Below are positions 31,548 through 42,501 of a stretch of DNA of 64,000 bases, piece by piece. Source of the DNA: Tetradesmus obliquus (lineage: Eukaryota > Chlorophyta > Chlorophyceae > Sphaeropleales > Scenedesmaceae). Position numbers and translations under genes: made by a program. Position 1 is the stretch's first letter, and each line of letters starts with the position of its first letter. The stretch spans positions 1,347,001 to 1,411,000 of the forward strand of contig CP126195.1 of the NCBI GenBank assembly GCA_030272155.1, in the 5' to 3' direction. The notes below the pieces were generated by a model, which saw only the letters and a program-made list of their open reading frames with translations, had not been told where the DNA came from and searched no databases.

Positions 31548-33932
31548 GCAGCACGCATGCACAGCCTGTGCCTGCGGACACGCAAAGCTGTTCACAGCCT
31601 GTGTACACGGCTGGTAGAGCAGCACTACATGCATGCATAGTAAGCATGGATGCTGCTGCCGCTGCATCGGCTCTAGCAGGGGTCCTGGGATTGTTGTGCA
31701 CAGGCCTTTCTACCGAATTAAGAAAGGCAACGGACGCAGAGAGGCCATGCATGTACAGATGCGCTTGCAACTGCACATGCACCTTGCTGCCAGCTGGGCC
31801 CCTGGGGCAGCATTTGTGAGCGCTGCAGTGCACAGAGCTCTTGTTGTGTAGATCAAGCACTGCAGTCACAGCAGCATGCACATGCGCGTGGCATGGACAT
31901 GCGCGCCAGCAGGGCTGCTGGGATCGGTGTGTATAGCAAAGCACAAGGCTCTTGTTGTCACATAAGGCAATGCACAGCTGCATGCACATGCTTGTTTGGG
32001 CATGGGCATTGGCGGCAGCAGATGTTGTCGGATCTGTGAGCATGCTGTTGCACCGGAAGTGTACACATGGGCTGAGCTCGGTTGGGGGCTGCCTGTGGCA
32101 ACATTTCATACTATGAACTAGGCTATCCACGCAGCAGCTTAGTAAGTTATGAACTAGGCTATCCACGCAGCAGCAGTGCGAGGAGAAGGGGCACACAACA
32201 TCAACAGCATTACTGTTGACAGTGAGGGTTTTTAGAGACTTGGCAGTTTGATTTCATGCAGCTTGGCAGCATCACTTGGGCGAGTGCACTACATGGTTCA
32301 ACTCCTACTTTAGGAGGAGAGCGCAGTCAACTCACCTCACATGTTGAACCAAATGCTGCGATGGCGCCTGCCCTGTGTGTTGCCCCGTTACTGCTGTTTG
32401 TGCGGGCAATGACAATTTCATGACTGTCATGACTGTCATGACTGCCTTTACTGTTTCATTGTAGGTGCCTCGCACATGTTTATGGGTGACTGCGCCTTTC
32501 AGCGGCGCGGCATCCAAAGGCCATTTTATTTCGTAATACGCCTGTTGTGGGTTATGGAGAGTGCTGTTGTCTGCAATAATTCCCACTTTAAGATGTCATT
32601 CCGACATTCCTGTGTTACAGAGGTCCATTGTCGGCCTTTGCTGCAGCGTGATCTGCTTACGCTGCTGTGGCTTGTGGGCCTGGACTTGCCAAGGCAGTGT
32701 TTGGTGCAAGCAGCAGTGCTGCAGTGTTACCTACCAGCCATCAGGTCGAATAATGGCACCGCACTGCACGCTACTGGGTTGTAGATGGTATGGCAACAGG
32801 GCATCGCATCATTGCGCAGCTGTACCCGTGCCTGCAGACGCAGGACAGTTGCATTGTCTGTATGCATGTGCAGCATCGGCTCCTGTTGATGACCTGGTTT
32901 TTCCTGCAAGCAGTTGCTGTCGGCAGTGCCATGTAAAATGACGAATTCTATACAAAGCCAGGATACTGAAGTACGCTGGTCATGCACAGCTGAATGTAGC
33001 AGCCAGTAGCCGCACAGCAGGCTGCAGCACAGCTGCGCTAGGCGTCCCAATAGCCTTTAGTTGTTAGACATACCTTCTGGGTTGACATAGCAGCATTGAG
33101 GTGATGTAGCTATGCGTATAGTAAGAAATTTATGGTATTGTAGCCGGTTGAGTTGGCATGGGTCATATGCGCAGTCCAGCTGGCAGTTGCAGGCTGCAAG
33201 GCACAGATGGTGTGTGATGAGCTGCAGGGTGTGCTGGACTCGTGCTGGCCCACACAGATAAAGCACGGCTGTGTCTGGTAACAAACTAGTTGGATCTAAA
33301 CCATCCTGATCATGATGATCATCATGATGGTAGGGCATTGCATGACAGAAGTCCCCCACGTAGTGAAGGGCGTACCAACTATGTATGCTGAACTGGGTGT
33401 AACTGCAGATGTGTGCCTGCAATTTCATTGGCCCGACCTAATAATCATGGTGTCAGCAGCTCAAGGAAGATGCTGCGGCCATCACCAGGCTCAGCCTGGC
33501 TACCCATGGCTGTAGCATGTCAAGATGCTCATACGCTCGTGTTGACCATGTGACATCAGCAGTACATGTAAGCAACCCTGTAAGATGTCTATGACAGTAC
33601 ATCGTAGCCGTGATTATACACTTGCCTACACGTGTTGCTTTTGCGAGTCTGCTTCCATCGATTGCTGGTGCAGCCCCAGATTGGGGCGTCAGGCTGTCCA
33701 TCGCACGTCATTGTCAATTTGAGCGTGTTTTCTGGGTTTCGTTGTTCCAATAATCGCAATAGACAACAAAGAGCCACCACAGTACAACATCAACAGGTGG
33801 GCGTTGACCCATCTGTCACACAGCCACACCCGTGCATTTCACGTGTGTCTGTCAAGTCTTACGCTACCTTTCTCATTTGTATCGCAGTGCAAGCACATAC
33901 TGTTGACAAGGAGCTACCTGGCGCCAGGCACG
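31548..33932. other. Intergenic region, no gene supported
   Basis: About 2.4 kb. It contains a 29-bp direct repeat (TATGAACTAGGCTATCCACG at about 32113 and 32147), three tandem ATGACTGTC units near 32420-32443, and two related 70-bp blocks (GAGCTCTTGTTGTGT and AGGCTCTTGTTGTCAC, near 31839 and 31945). The minus-strand segment 33760-33640 (NPENTLKLTMTCDGQPDAPI) looks coding-like but cannot be extended. The lower GC content and lack of CTG tracts differ from the genic parts. Confidence 0.35.
33309..33328. repeat. 20-bp perfect palindrome
   Basis: ATCATGATGATCATCATGAT is its own reverse complement and is built from ATG/ATC triplets. Intergenic; no adjacent gene start within 600 bases. Possibly chance in a low-complexity stretch. 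Confidence 0.7.
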
Positions 33933-35285
33933 ATGATGCCTGTGCTGCTGCTGACTGTGCTGATCACTGGGCTCGCAAGTAAGTGACAGCAGCATAAAAC
34001 ATAGGTTAAAAGGCATGATAATTCTCACTTCTAGCCTATGTGCAGCAGCATGTCAATCAGCAGTATTTGATAATGTCAGGCCAATTCACCTGTACCCGCA
34101 CCTGCAGAGATTTCAGTGCACAACGAATGCTTGTATGGAATTCAGCTTATGCATCTATCTGGCTCATGAGGTGTGCAGCAGCACAGGTGCTGCCACACAC
34201 CTGATGCGGTATCAGGCTAGCAGCTCTGGTCAAAGCTCTTCTGAAGAGTGTTCAGCAATCATCATCGCTATGTTCACAAACTTGTATCTGCAGCAACCAA
34301 AACCTTACCTCGGCGCTGCTTTTGTGTTTGTGTGCAGGCCCCAGTGCTGCCTTTCATGACCTGCAAGCGCAGCTCATTCCAGCTGTGGTCCCCAACACAG
34401 ACTGGCGCAACTTGATGCAGCTGCCAGTTGACTTGCAGGAAGTAGCAGCAGCAGCAACCCTGGAAGTTGGCAGCTATGGATATGGCAGCACTACAGAATC
34501 TGGCTATGGCTACAGCAGCAGCGGCAGTAGGCGCATGCTGCTACAGCAGGCTGATGCTGCACCGCTGCTGCAGCCAGGCAGCTACAGCGACAGCAGCAGC
34601 GATGCTGTGGACGGCAGCTACGGCACTGCCCTCACAGAAAACGGTGCTGCAGGCAGCTATGGAAACAGTGTTGCTGACACAGACGCAGGGCTTGGCTATG
34701 GCAGCATGAGGAGATTGCTGCTGCAGCATGATGCCACAGCAGGCAGCTATGGCAGTGCCGATGCAGCAACTGCAGGCAGCTACGGCGACGCTGCTGCACC
34801 AACAGATGCGGGCTTATATGGCAGCATGAGGCATCTCTTGCAGGACAGCAGCGCTGCAGCTGGCAGCTATGGCAGCACAAGGAGGCTCCTGCAAGACAGC
34901 ACTGGTGCAGCTGGCAGCTATCGCAGCATGAGGCACCTCTTACAGGACAGCATCAGCACAGCTGGCAGCTACGGCAGCATGAGGCATCTCTTGCAAGACA
35001 GCATCGGCACAGCTGGCAGCTATGGCAGTATGAGGAGACTGCTGCAGGACAGCACTGATGCCGAAAGCAGCAGCAACAGCAACAGCGCTGTGGTGCTTGT
35101 TGCAGATGTGCCCGGTGAGCTCACACTCACGTTGGAGTGGTCGCAATGTGGTCATTGGCGCTGCTTGTACACAGCACAAGCATGCGATGGCGGTTGGGCA
35201 GTGCCCAAGCTGCATAGGCAACTAGTCGGTGACACGCAGCATGACGTCGCATGCTGCCCATCCTTGCTCGCCACATGCAGCCAAC

Positions 35286-35317
<32 letters not shown>

Positions 35318-35492
35318 AGATGCGTTCACCCCCGAGGACAACAGCCTGCTGCTGTCCTTCAGCGGCGCCTGGAGCCACACTGCCAGCAGCAGCTTCAGCG
35401 CTGCTTTCAAACTAGAGCTGCTGGACACATCTGGCACTGAGCTGCTCACCTTTGAGAGCCCCACGCTGCACCACCGCACCCTCAGCAGCCCC

Positions 35493-35524
<32 letters not shown>

Positions 35525-35763
35525 GCGCAAGCCCATCCTGCTCAACTACACCACTGTGTTTAACGATGTGCAGCTAGTTCCTGGGGAGCAGGCCACGCTA
35601 CGGCTGACCACACAGGATAGCTCCTTCCAAGGATTCCAGGCAAGCATCCGCCTGATGTGGCAGCAGCAGCAGCAAGTTGCATTAGACCTTCTGCCAGTGT
35701 TTGAGAGTGCAACGCCAGGCGGCTACGGTCAGTCCCTGACACCAGGCGAGTACGGTGCTGACT

Positions 35764-35798
<35 letters not shown>

Positions 35799-36656
35799 GC
35801 TGGCAGCATCTTCCCTGAGGCACCTGCAATCCTCAGTAGGGAGCAGCTCCCATACTACCCTCCAGCCCCACTCCCAAGCAGCAGCGGCAGCAGCAGCAGT
35901 GATGACACGCTTGCTCCAGCACCCATTATGGACCCCACTGATCCTGCAGCACCATTAGACATCAGGGAGGGGGTTGTGGAAGACCCTCCAGCGCCTGTTG
36001 CTGCCCCTCTGGCAGCACCAGCAGCTGAACCTGCGGCGGAGCCGAATGCAGCGAACGCAGAAGCAACAGCAGCAGCATCCTTGGATGTGCCTGCTGTGGT
36101 GGTTGAAGAGCCTGCAGCAGCAGCAGCCGATGCAGCGTCGCCGGCAGTGCAGCAGGTTGTTGATGCCAAACCATTCCTCCCACGCGGCCCACACATGCCA
36201 GGTGAAGCAGCAGAAGCAACGATGGCACCAGTCCCTGACTGGCAGCCTCAGCAGCAGCAATCTGATGCTGAAACCCAAGCCCTGCCAGTCACACCAGCCA
36301 TGCCTCCTACAGGGCTTGCAGAAGGGCAGCTGCTACAGCCCATGGTGGCGGCTGCTGTGCCGCTGCCTTCTGATGCCTTTGCCAGCTCACTTTCTGACAG
36401 CACTACTGACAGCACAGGTGTGACTAGTGCAGCAGATGTGGGCTGTAGGAGAACCATCCCTAGGGGCCTGCAGTGTGGAGGCACAGGCGGCCTCTGTGCT
36501 GAGATGTCTGGGGTGTTGGGCGGTTCAGGGTCTGCTTGCAGGGATGAGCCGTTCCTTGGAGCCTGCTGTGTGTCTGGCACATCGTGCATGAGGAAGAGCG
36601 GGGAGGTGTGGGTGTGTGCGCCGGCGCACGGGTTTGTGAGGAGGATGCTTGCCTAA
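33933..36656 (+). CDS. Secreted extracellular-matrix-like protein with LLQ repeats and CBM1-like end
   Basis: Exons 33933-33978, 34338-35114 and 35320-36656 join in phase (1, then 1) for 719 residues. Residues 1-16 (MMPVLLLTVLITGLAS) form the signal peptide. The first half carries about ten AGSYGS-type repeats, several followed by M-R-x-LLQDS (RRMLLQ, RRLLLQ, RHLLQD). These may be processing sites or structural repeats. The middle (from DAFTPEDNSLLLSFSGAWSH) looks like a compact beta-rich domain with NYTTVFNDVQLVPGEQATLR. Then come a poly-Ala run, Pro/Glu/Ala-rich disorder, and at residues about 650-712 a Cys-rich module (LQCGGTGGLC, ACRDEPFLGACC, CMRKSGEVWVC). The spacing resembles the CBM1-like cellulose-binding modules of algal wall proteins. 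Likely a cell-wall or matrix glycoprotein; no catalytic residues seen. Confidence 0.8.
34460..35065 (+). repeat. In-frame GSYG...R(R/H)LLQDS coding repeats
   Basis: Exon 2 of the gene above is a coding tandem array. Units of about 20-25 codons run AGSYGSMRHLLQDS-x4, with variants GSYGSTRRLLQDS and GSYRSMRHLLQDS. The last five units (34816-35057) are the most regular. Period is always a multiple of three, as expected for a translated repeat. Confidence 0.9.
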
Positions 36657-38617
36657 TCCTTGCTCCACTGTGGCATGATTGGACATGCAGCCAGCGGCTA
36701 GCCCTAAACAGCTGGCCGTGTGCGTGCCGAGTACGTGTGCGCTATTGCATGTGTGTGGACATGCAGCTACCCTTGAATCCAACCATGACTGCGCAGGCGC
36801 CGCCAGCAGGCGGTGCGTGGCAGTTTGGACAGCTTGTTACTTGTTACGTTTGCGCTGATCTTGGTATCTTGCTAGAGTAGCATCACTTGCATGCATGTTT
36901 TATGGCAGCGCGTTTGAATCACACACAGCATGCTGCTAGACCAAGTGCAGCGGGCATGGCCTCCTCACCTGTGTGTGTGGGAAGCCTTGCAAGCCTTGGA
37001 CACTAGTGGCCATCCTCAATATCCTCTTCATGTCGCCTGAGTTGCTTGCAGGCACGCAATCATTGAGTGCAACGCAGGGCGTGTGTAAGTGCGTGTGTGA
37101 GGGAAGGGTGCCTGCTTGCAAGCGGCGGTAGCCTTGTGCTGCTTGCTGCGGCTGCATGGTGCAGCGCTTGTGTGGCACTGACAGCACAGCGTGTCATGCT
37201 TTGTGGTGGGTCTCCATGCAGCGGTCCTTGATTTGTGCTTGGACAGCATCAATGGCTGACGCTTCTGCTGCAATGAAAGCAGAGGGGTCAGTACCCACCT
37301 CACAGCATTCACAACCTCGAAGTGTGGGTGTGAGGCAGCAGCAGTTGAAAATTCCATTGCAGGACACCAGACCTGCTGGTGCAGTAATGTGCTGTGGCAG
37401 CATCACTGATTGACTTTCATGTTGCATTGCGCAGCATTTGCACGGTGCATGTTGGTAGTTACTTCATTTCTGGGTGCAATTCATTCGCATGTTCATGCTT
37501 GACAGGCAGTCTGTGCATCGGACTGGACGCCACTGCTTGCAGGAAACACTTCTGACTGCCAAAACAACCGTGTGGGAACTTGCAGACAATGCTGCGTTGC
37601 ATCCTGCACGCATATAGACCACTCTCGGTGTGTGTTAGTTGGCCCATTTATGCATACATGGGGTTTGTCCGCTTCACACATCTGCATCAGGGTTCAGGGT
37701 TGGGCCTCTTGACCAGCATTGTCTCAAAACAATAAACGATATGTTTGTTGTGTGCTGCAAGCTTGGAGGTTGGATTGTATACTGGCAGCTAGATTGGAGG
37801 GGGCAGCGGTGAGATGAGCAGCAGCATTTTGTGTGTTTGTGAAAATTGCATGGCTTGTCCTGCAGCCTGGCCAACTATTTCATGGAGGGCAGCCTGACTG
37901 CGCAGCATCAAGTTGCTGCAGCCAGAGCTTGTCACAACGGGTGTATGCGTGTGTTTTCACGGTCAAATTTGACTAGGATTTGACTAGAAGGTGACGGCTG
38001 ACCATGTCTTAGCCGAGGGTGGTTTGTGGCACAGCAAAAGTAGTGCTGCTGGCACAGTACCCGCGCCACAGCTGTACACTTGCAGTTGACTGTCCCATGA
38101 CTGCAGTGTCAGTGCATGAGGCCAGCGGATGACTGCCGCTTGGGGCGGGGTTGTAACATGCGTCGTGGTAAGCAACTTCAACTGCCGTCAGCACGTTTTG
38201 GTCAAGCTACAGCAGCTGTTGCTGCCACTAGAGATTGAAAAGGCTCACCTGTACAGCTAGGCTGTACTGCCACATCCACCACACAACTGCAGCAGCGGAT
38301 TGTGGCTCAATGCTTGCCAAAGTTATGAATTTGTTATAGCTGCAATATCTTGTTGTGTAGCACAGCATGCACGGCGCTGAGACACCTTCTGCAGGCACGG
38401 GTGACTACTGTCATTTTGAATTCTGCTGCAGTTGTCACTGCCTGTGAATCATGATCGGACTTGCTTGTTTTCATACACGTTTCATTCCCACTTCAACTTA
38501 TAGTCAGACGCGGCAAGGGCACGAGAACGTCAGGCGTATGTGATCAGCAGCTGATCCGATGAAGCGTTGATCCGATCGCTGCTCGGTCGTTTTACAAACG
38601 TGACTGCTGCTGCAGCT
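36657..38617. other. Intergenic region upstream of NUP205
   Basis: About 2 kb. Minus-strand segments at 37357-37300 (MEFSTAAASHPHFEVVNAV) and 37278-37197 (EASAIDAVQAQIKDRCMETH) look coding-like, separated by only about 30 bases with GTGGGT...TTGCAG ends. 37050-36970 (DMKRILRMATSVQGLQGF, with a donor) is similar. They might belong to a short minus-strand gene, but the pieces do not assemble convincingly. No TATA box stands out before 38618. Confidence 0.3.
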
Positions 38618-40024
38618 ATGGATAACTACCAGCAGCTGTGGCAGCTGGTGCAGCAGGTGGTGCCAGGGGCAGACCTGGAGCCCGCCACCCTGCAACTGGA
38701 ACTGGAGCAGTATCGCAGCAAACTGCTTAACCTGTTTCACAATAAGGTCAGTTACGTATTATAAGCATGGCATCTGCATCAACATGTGCAACTGCACGCT
38801 GCAGGCTAGCAGCAGTGTAGTGCCAAACTGCTGCCGGCACCGCTGCTGCTGCTGCTGGTACAGAAGCAGTGATCAGCACATACAGTTCATCACACTTCGC
38901 AGCAACTTGTGATCAGCCTCTACTGACCATGATGCACTTGTCTATGCTGCTTAGTAGCAGCTGCACACACTAGCACGCAAGCACCCTGGCCTGATTGCTG
39001 CTTTCCAGCACCTGCAACGCACATCTGACTCTGCTGCAGCTGCAATACCCGCCAATAGTACATAGTATCTCATGCAGCAGGTACGGTGCAACTGTCTTTG
39101 TGTATGCACTGCCGTCTGCGCACATGCGCTGCTGCCTTCAGGGCAAGGATGCTGCGCTGCGCCAGCAAGTGCGCCAGGGCAAAGTGACCACACCAAACTT
39201 TGGGGAGGTGCCTCTGGACTATGACCCTGACCAGCTGCTGGTGAGAGGCACATGTTATTCATTTAGATATGCACTGCAGTGCTGATGGCAGCACAGGAAA
39301 GCATCCGTCAGTTGGCAGCAGCAGGGGCAGCAAGCCAGGACAGCTGCCGGGGACGGCAAGTACAAAGGCAGAATAAGTGCATGAAGAAGATGCAACTGAC
39401 AGCAGCAGCGGCAGCAGCAGCAGCCGTAGCACAGGCAGCTGACAGCTGCAGCCATGGAGCGGCAGGAGTGCGGCAGGCTACCACACTGCCACTGCTGCAG
39501 CTTGGAATCCAGAGCAGTGGTAAAGGCAGCAGCATGGTGCGGCAACACAGCGCGCAGCAGCGGAGCATACCAGCACCGGCAGCAGCTCGGCAGCAAGCAG
39601 CATTAGCGCGAGCTGGTGTAGGAGCGAGCAGCAAGGACTAACATGGTGCAAGCAGCAGCAGCAGCAGCGCTGGCAGCGGCACGCAGCAGTCGCAGCAATG
39701 TGTGGCTGGCATGGGAAGCAGTACAGTACGCACTGCTGCTCATGTCTGACCAGGCTGGCAGCAGGCGGGAGTGCAGTTCGGCAAAACGAGCAGTCAGCGC
39801 CATCAATGTCTTTGCGTGTGCGCATGTTGCTGACTAGGCCTCTTTCCCTCCCAGCAGCTGCTGCCTGAGCCCTCATGCTGATCTCAGTAGTGAGCCACTC
39901 CTGCAGCACCAGTCCTCATCAGCCATCCCTGCACCGTTTATGCCGTGATGCATGCTGTTGCTAACACGTTATCAAGCGTATTTTTGTTTGCAACTGCTGC
40001 TGCTGCTGCTGCCGCTGCTGCTGC

Positions 40025-40057
<33 letters not shown>

Positions 40058-40298
40058 AGGTGGTGAAGCTGTCAGATGGGCTCAACCTGGACGAGGTCAC
40101 CTGCGTGGAGCTGCTGGCGTATGCACACGAAATGGTGAGCGTCACATGACATGTCATGTAACACATCAGTAACATGCATCGTAACAAGATGTGTAGGCAG
40201 TCCGCTGGTCCGCAGACTGCTGCAAGACTTGAACATGTGTTTGCATGTCATACAGTGTTGCGCCGCACATGACAAGACCATGCCTCACATCTTCGTTC

Positions 40299-40367
<69 letters not shown>

Positions 40368-41955
40368 CAGTGGGGCCTGGCGGGCCTGGAGGCTGGGCTG
40401 GGCACCTACCTGGCAGGGCGGCTGGACGGCGCGCGCAGCCTGGCTCGGCTGCTGGCGCTGCAGCTGTTCCACCAGCTGGAAGTGGGGCAGGCGGGCGAGG
40501 CGGAAGGTGAGCATTCGTGATTCATTTGATATCAAATGTCATAATCTTCATAGCAATTGTTGTGTGCTGTGCAGTCTTGTGCTGGTATGGCTTGTGCCGG
40601 TAATGTGCGCTGCAGCTCTTGGACCAGCTGGAAGTAGGGCAGGCAGGCGAGGCGGAAAGTGGGCGTAGCCGATGGTGTGCTGCTTGAAATTTCAGCTGTT
40701 GTGTAGCCTTGCTTTCATCTGCCCCAGCCAGTTCATGACTGCAGTTCAACGGAACATAAGACGTACATGCGCTGCCTGGCTTTCTGCCACAAGACACAGG
40801 CGACATGGAGGGCATGGCAGCAGCAGGTGACGGCCCCAGCCAGGCGCTGGCTGCAACCAACCAACCTAATTAAAAAAACATTTATAACATTAACAACAGA
40901 CAAATAACAACAACATCGATAATAACAATAATAATGCCACTTGTGCATGCAGGCGACATGGAAGGCATGGTGGCAGCGGGTGACGGCCCCAGCCAGGCGC
41001 TGGCTGCAACCAACCAACTTAATATAAAAAACATTTATAACGTTAACAACAGACAAATAACAAAAACATCGATAATAACAATAATCATGCCACTTGTGCA
41101 TGCAGGCGACATGGAGGGCATGGCGGCAGCGGGTGACGGCCCCAGCCAGGCGCTGGCTGTGCTGATGGAGCAGCAGCCACTGCTGGAGGTGGTGGTGCGC
41201 TTCAACGAGGGGCTGCTGCGGCAGACAGATAACAGCCGCAATACATTGGTCAGCAGGCTGGTGGCAGTCATACAGGTGCGGCTGTCACACAGTGTTATAT
41301 ATGTTGTTACAACAGAGTGCCCAGCGAGCAGCTGTTTACACCAGGGCAATGGCTCAGCACGTTTAGCAGATGCTGCAGTGGGCTGGATCAGCTGTGTTTG
41401 GGTTTGCTGGAGGTGGTGGTGCGCTTCAACGAGGGGCTGCTGCGGCAGAGCAGCAACAGCAGGAACACGCTGATCAGCAGGCTGGTGGCAGTCATACAGG
41501 TGCGGCTGGCTTAGCGCGTGTTGTGTTGTTGTTGAAACACATTCTTTGCTGGCCAGCTGTTGAAACAAGGGCAATTCGCCAAAGGCGCGAGACAGATTTC
41601 GTTAACCTATGCATGTACTGGAGTAGAACCTATGCATGTACTGGAGGTGGTGGTGTGCTTTACCGAAGGCCTGCTGCGGCAGAGCAGCAACAGCAGGAAA
41701 ACGCTGATCAGCAGGCTGGTGGCAGTCATACAGGTGCGCCTGGCTTAGCGCGTGTTGTGTTGTTGTTGAAACACATTCTTTGCTGGCCAGCTGTTGAAAC
41801 AAGGGCAGTGTGCTGAAGGCGCTTGGCAGATGTTTTCATTAATCGGATCAAATCGAAATTGAAGATGTGATGCGCAATTTCTTGTTTTGTGACTGCGGTT
41901 ACACATCTTGTCCTGGTGCCTCACACATTCCAGCTGCACTCCGGTTGTTGCAACA

Positions 41956-41987
<32 letters not shown>

Positions 41988-42356
41988 AGGACCACTCGCT
42001 GGAGCAGCAGTCCGACCCTGCCTTTGCTGTTGCACTGGACCAGTACGGCTGCCTGGCTGCACGCACCTGGTACACCACACAGGTGCGGCTGCCGCAGCTA
42101 TTCGTTGCTGATTATTTGTCCAATATTTGATTTGTTATTTGGGCTGCGCTGGGAGGCGGCACCCACATGGTACACCACACAGGTGCGGCTGCCGCAGCGA
42201 TGTGTTGATTGTCAGTTGTTTCCTACAGGAACGTGGCGAGCTGTGCGCTGCGTTGCTGTACATGCCCACGCTCAATGCTGCTGCGGCTTGTGTCACCGCT
42301 TGTTTCTGTTTCGTGCAGGAGCGCGGCGAGCTGTGCCGCGCGCTGCTGTACTCACC

Positions 42357-42389
<33 letters not shown>

Positions 42390-42448
42390 GCTGCTGCTAT
42401 GTCATCTGCAGGACGCGGCGAGCTGTGCCGCGCGCTGCTGTACTCACC

Positions 42449-42501
<53 letters not shown>

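Noticed and set aside
31312-32196. 294-codon minus-strand frame
   Set aside because: Antisense to a duplicated coding end and to intergenic repeats; no motif and biased towards Cys/His/Ser.
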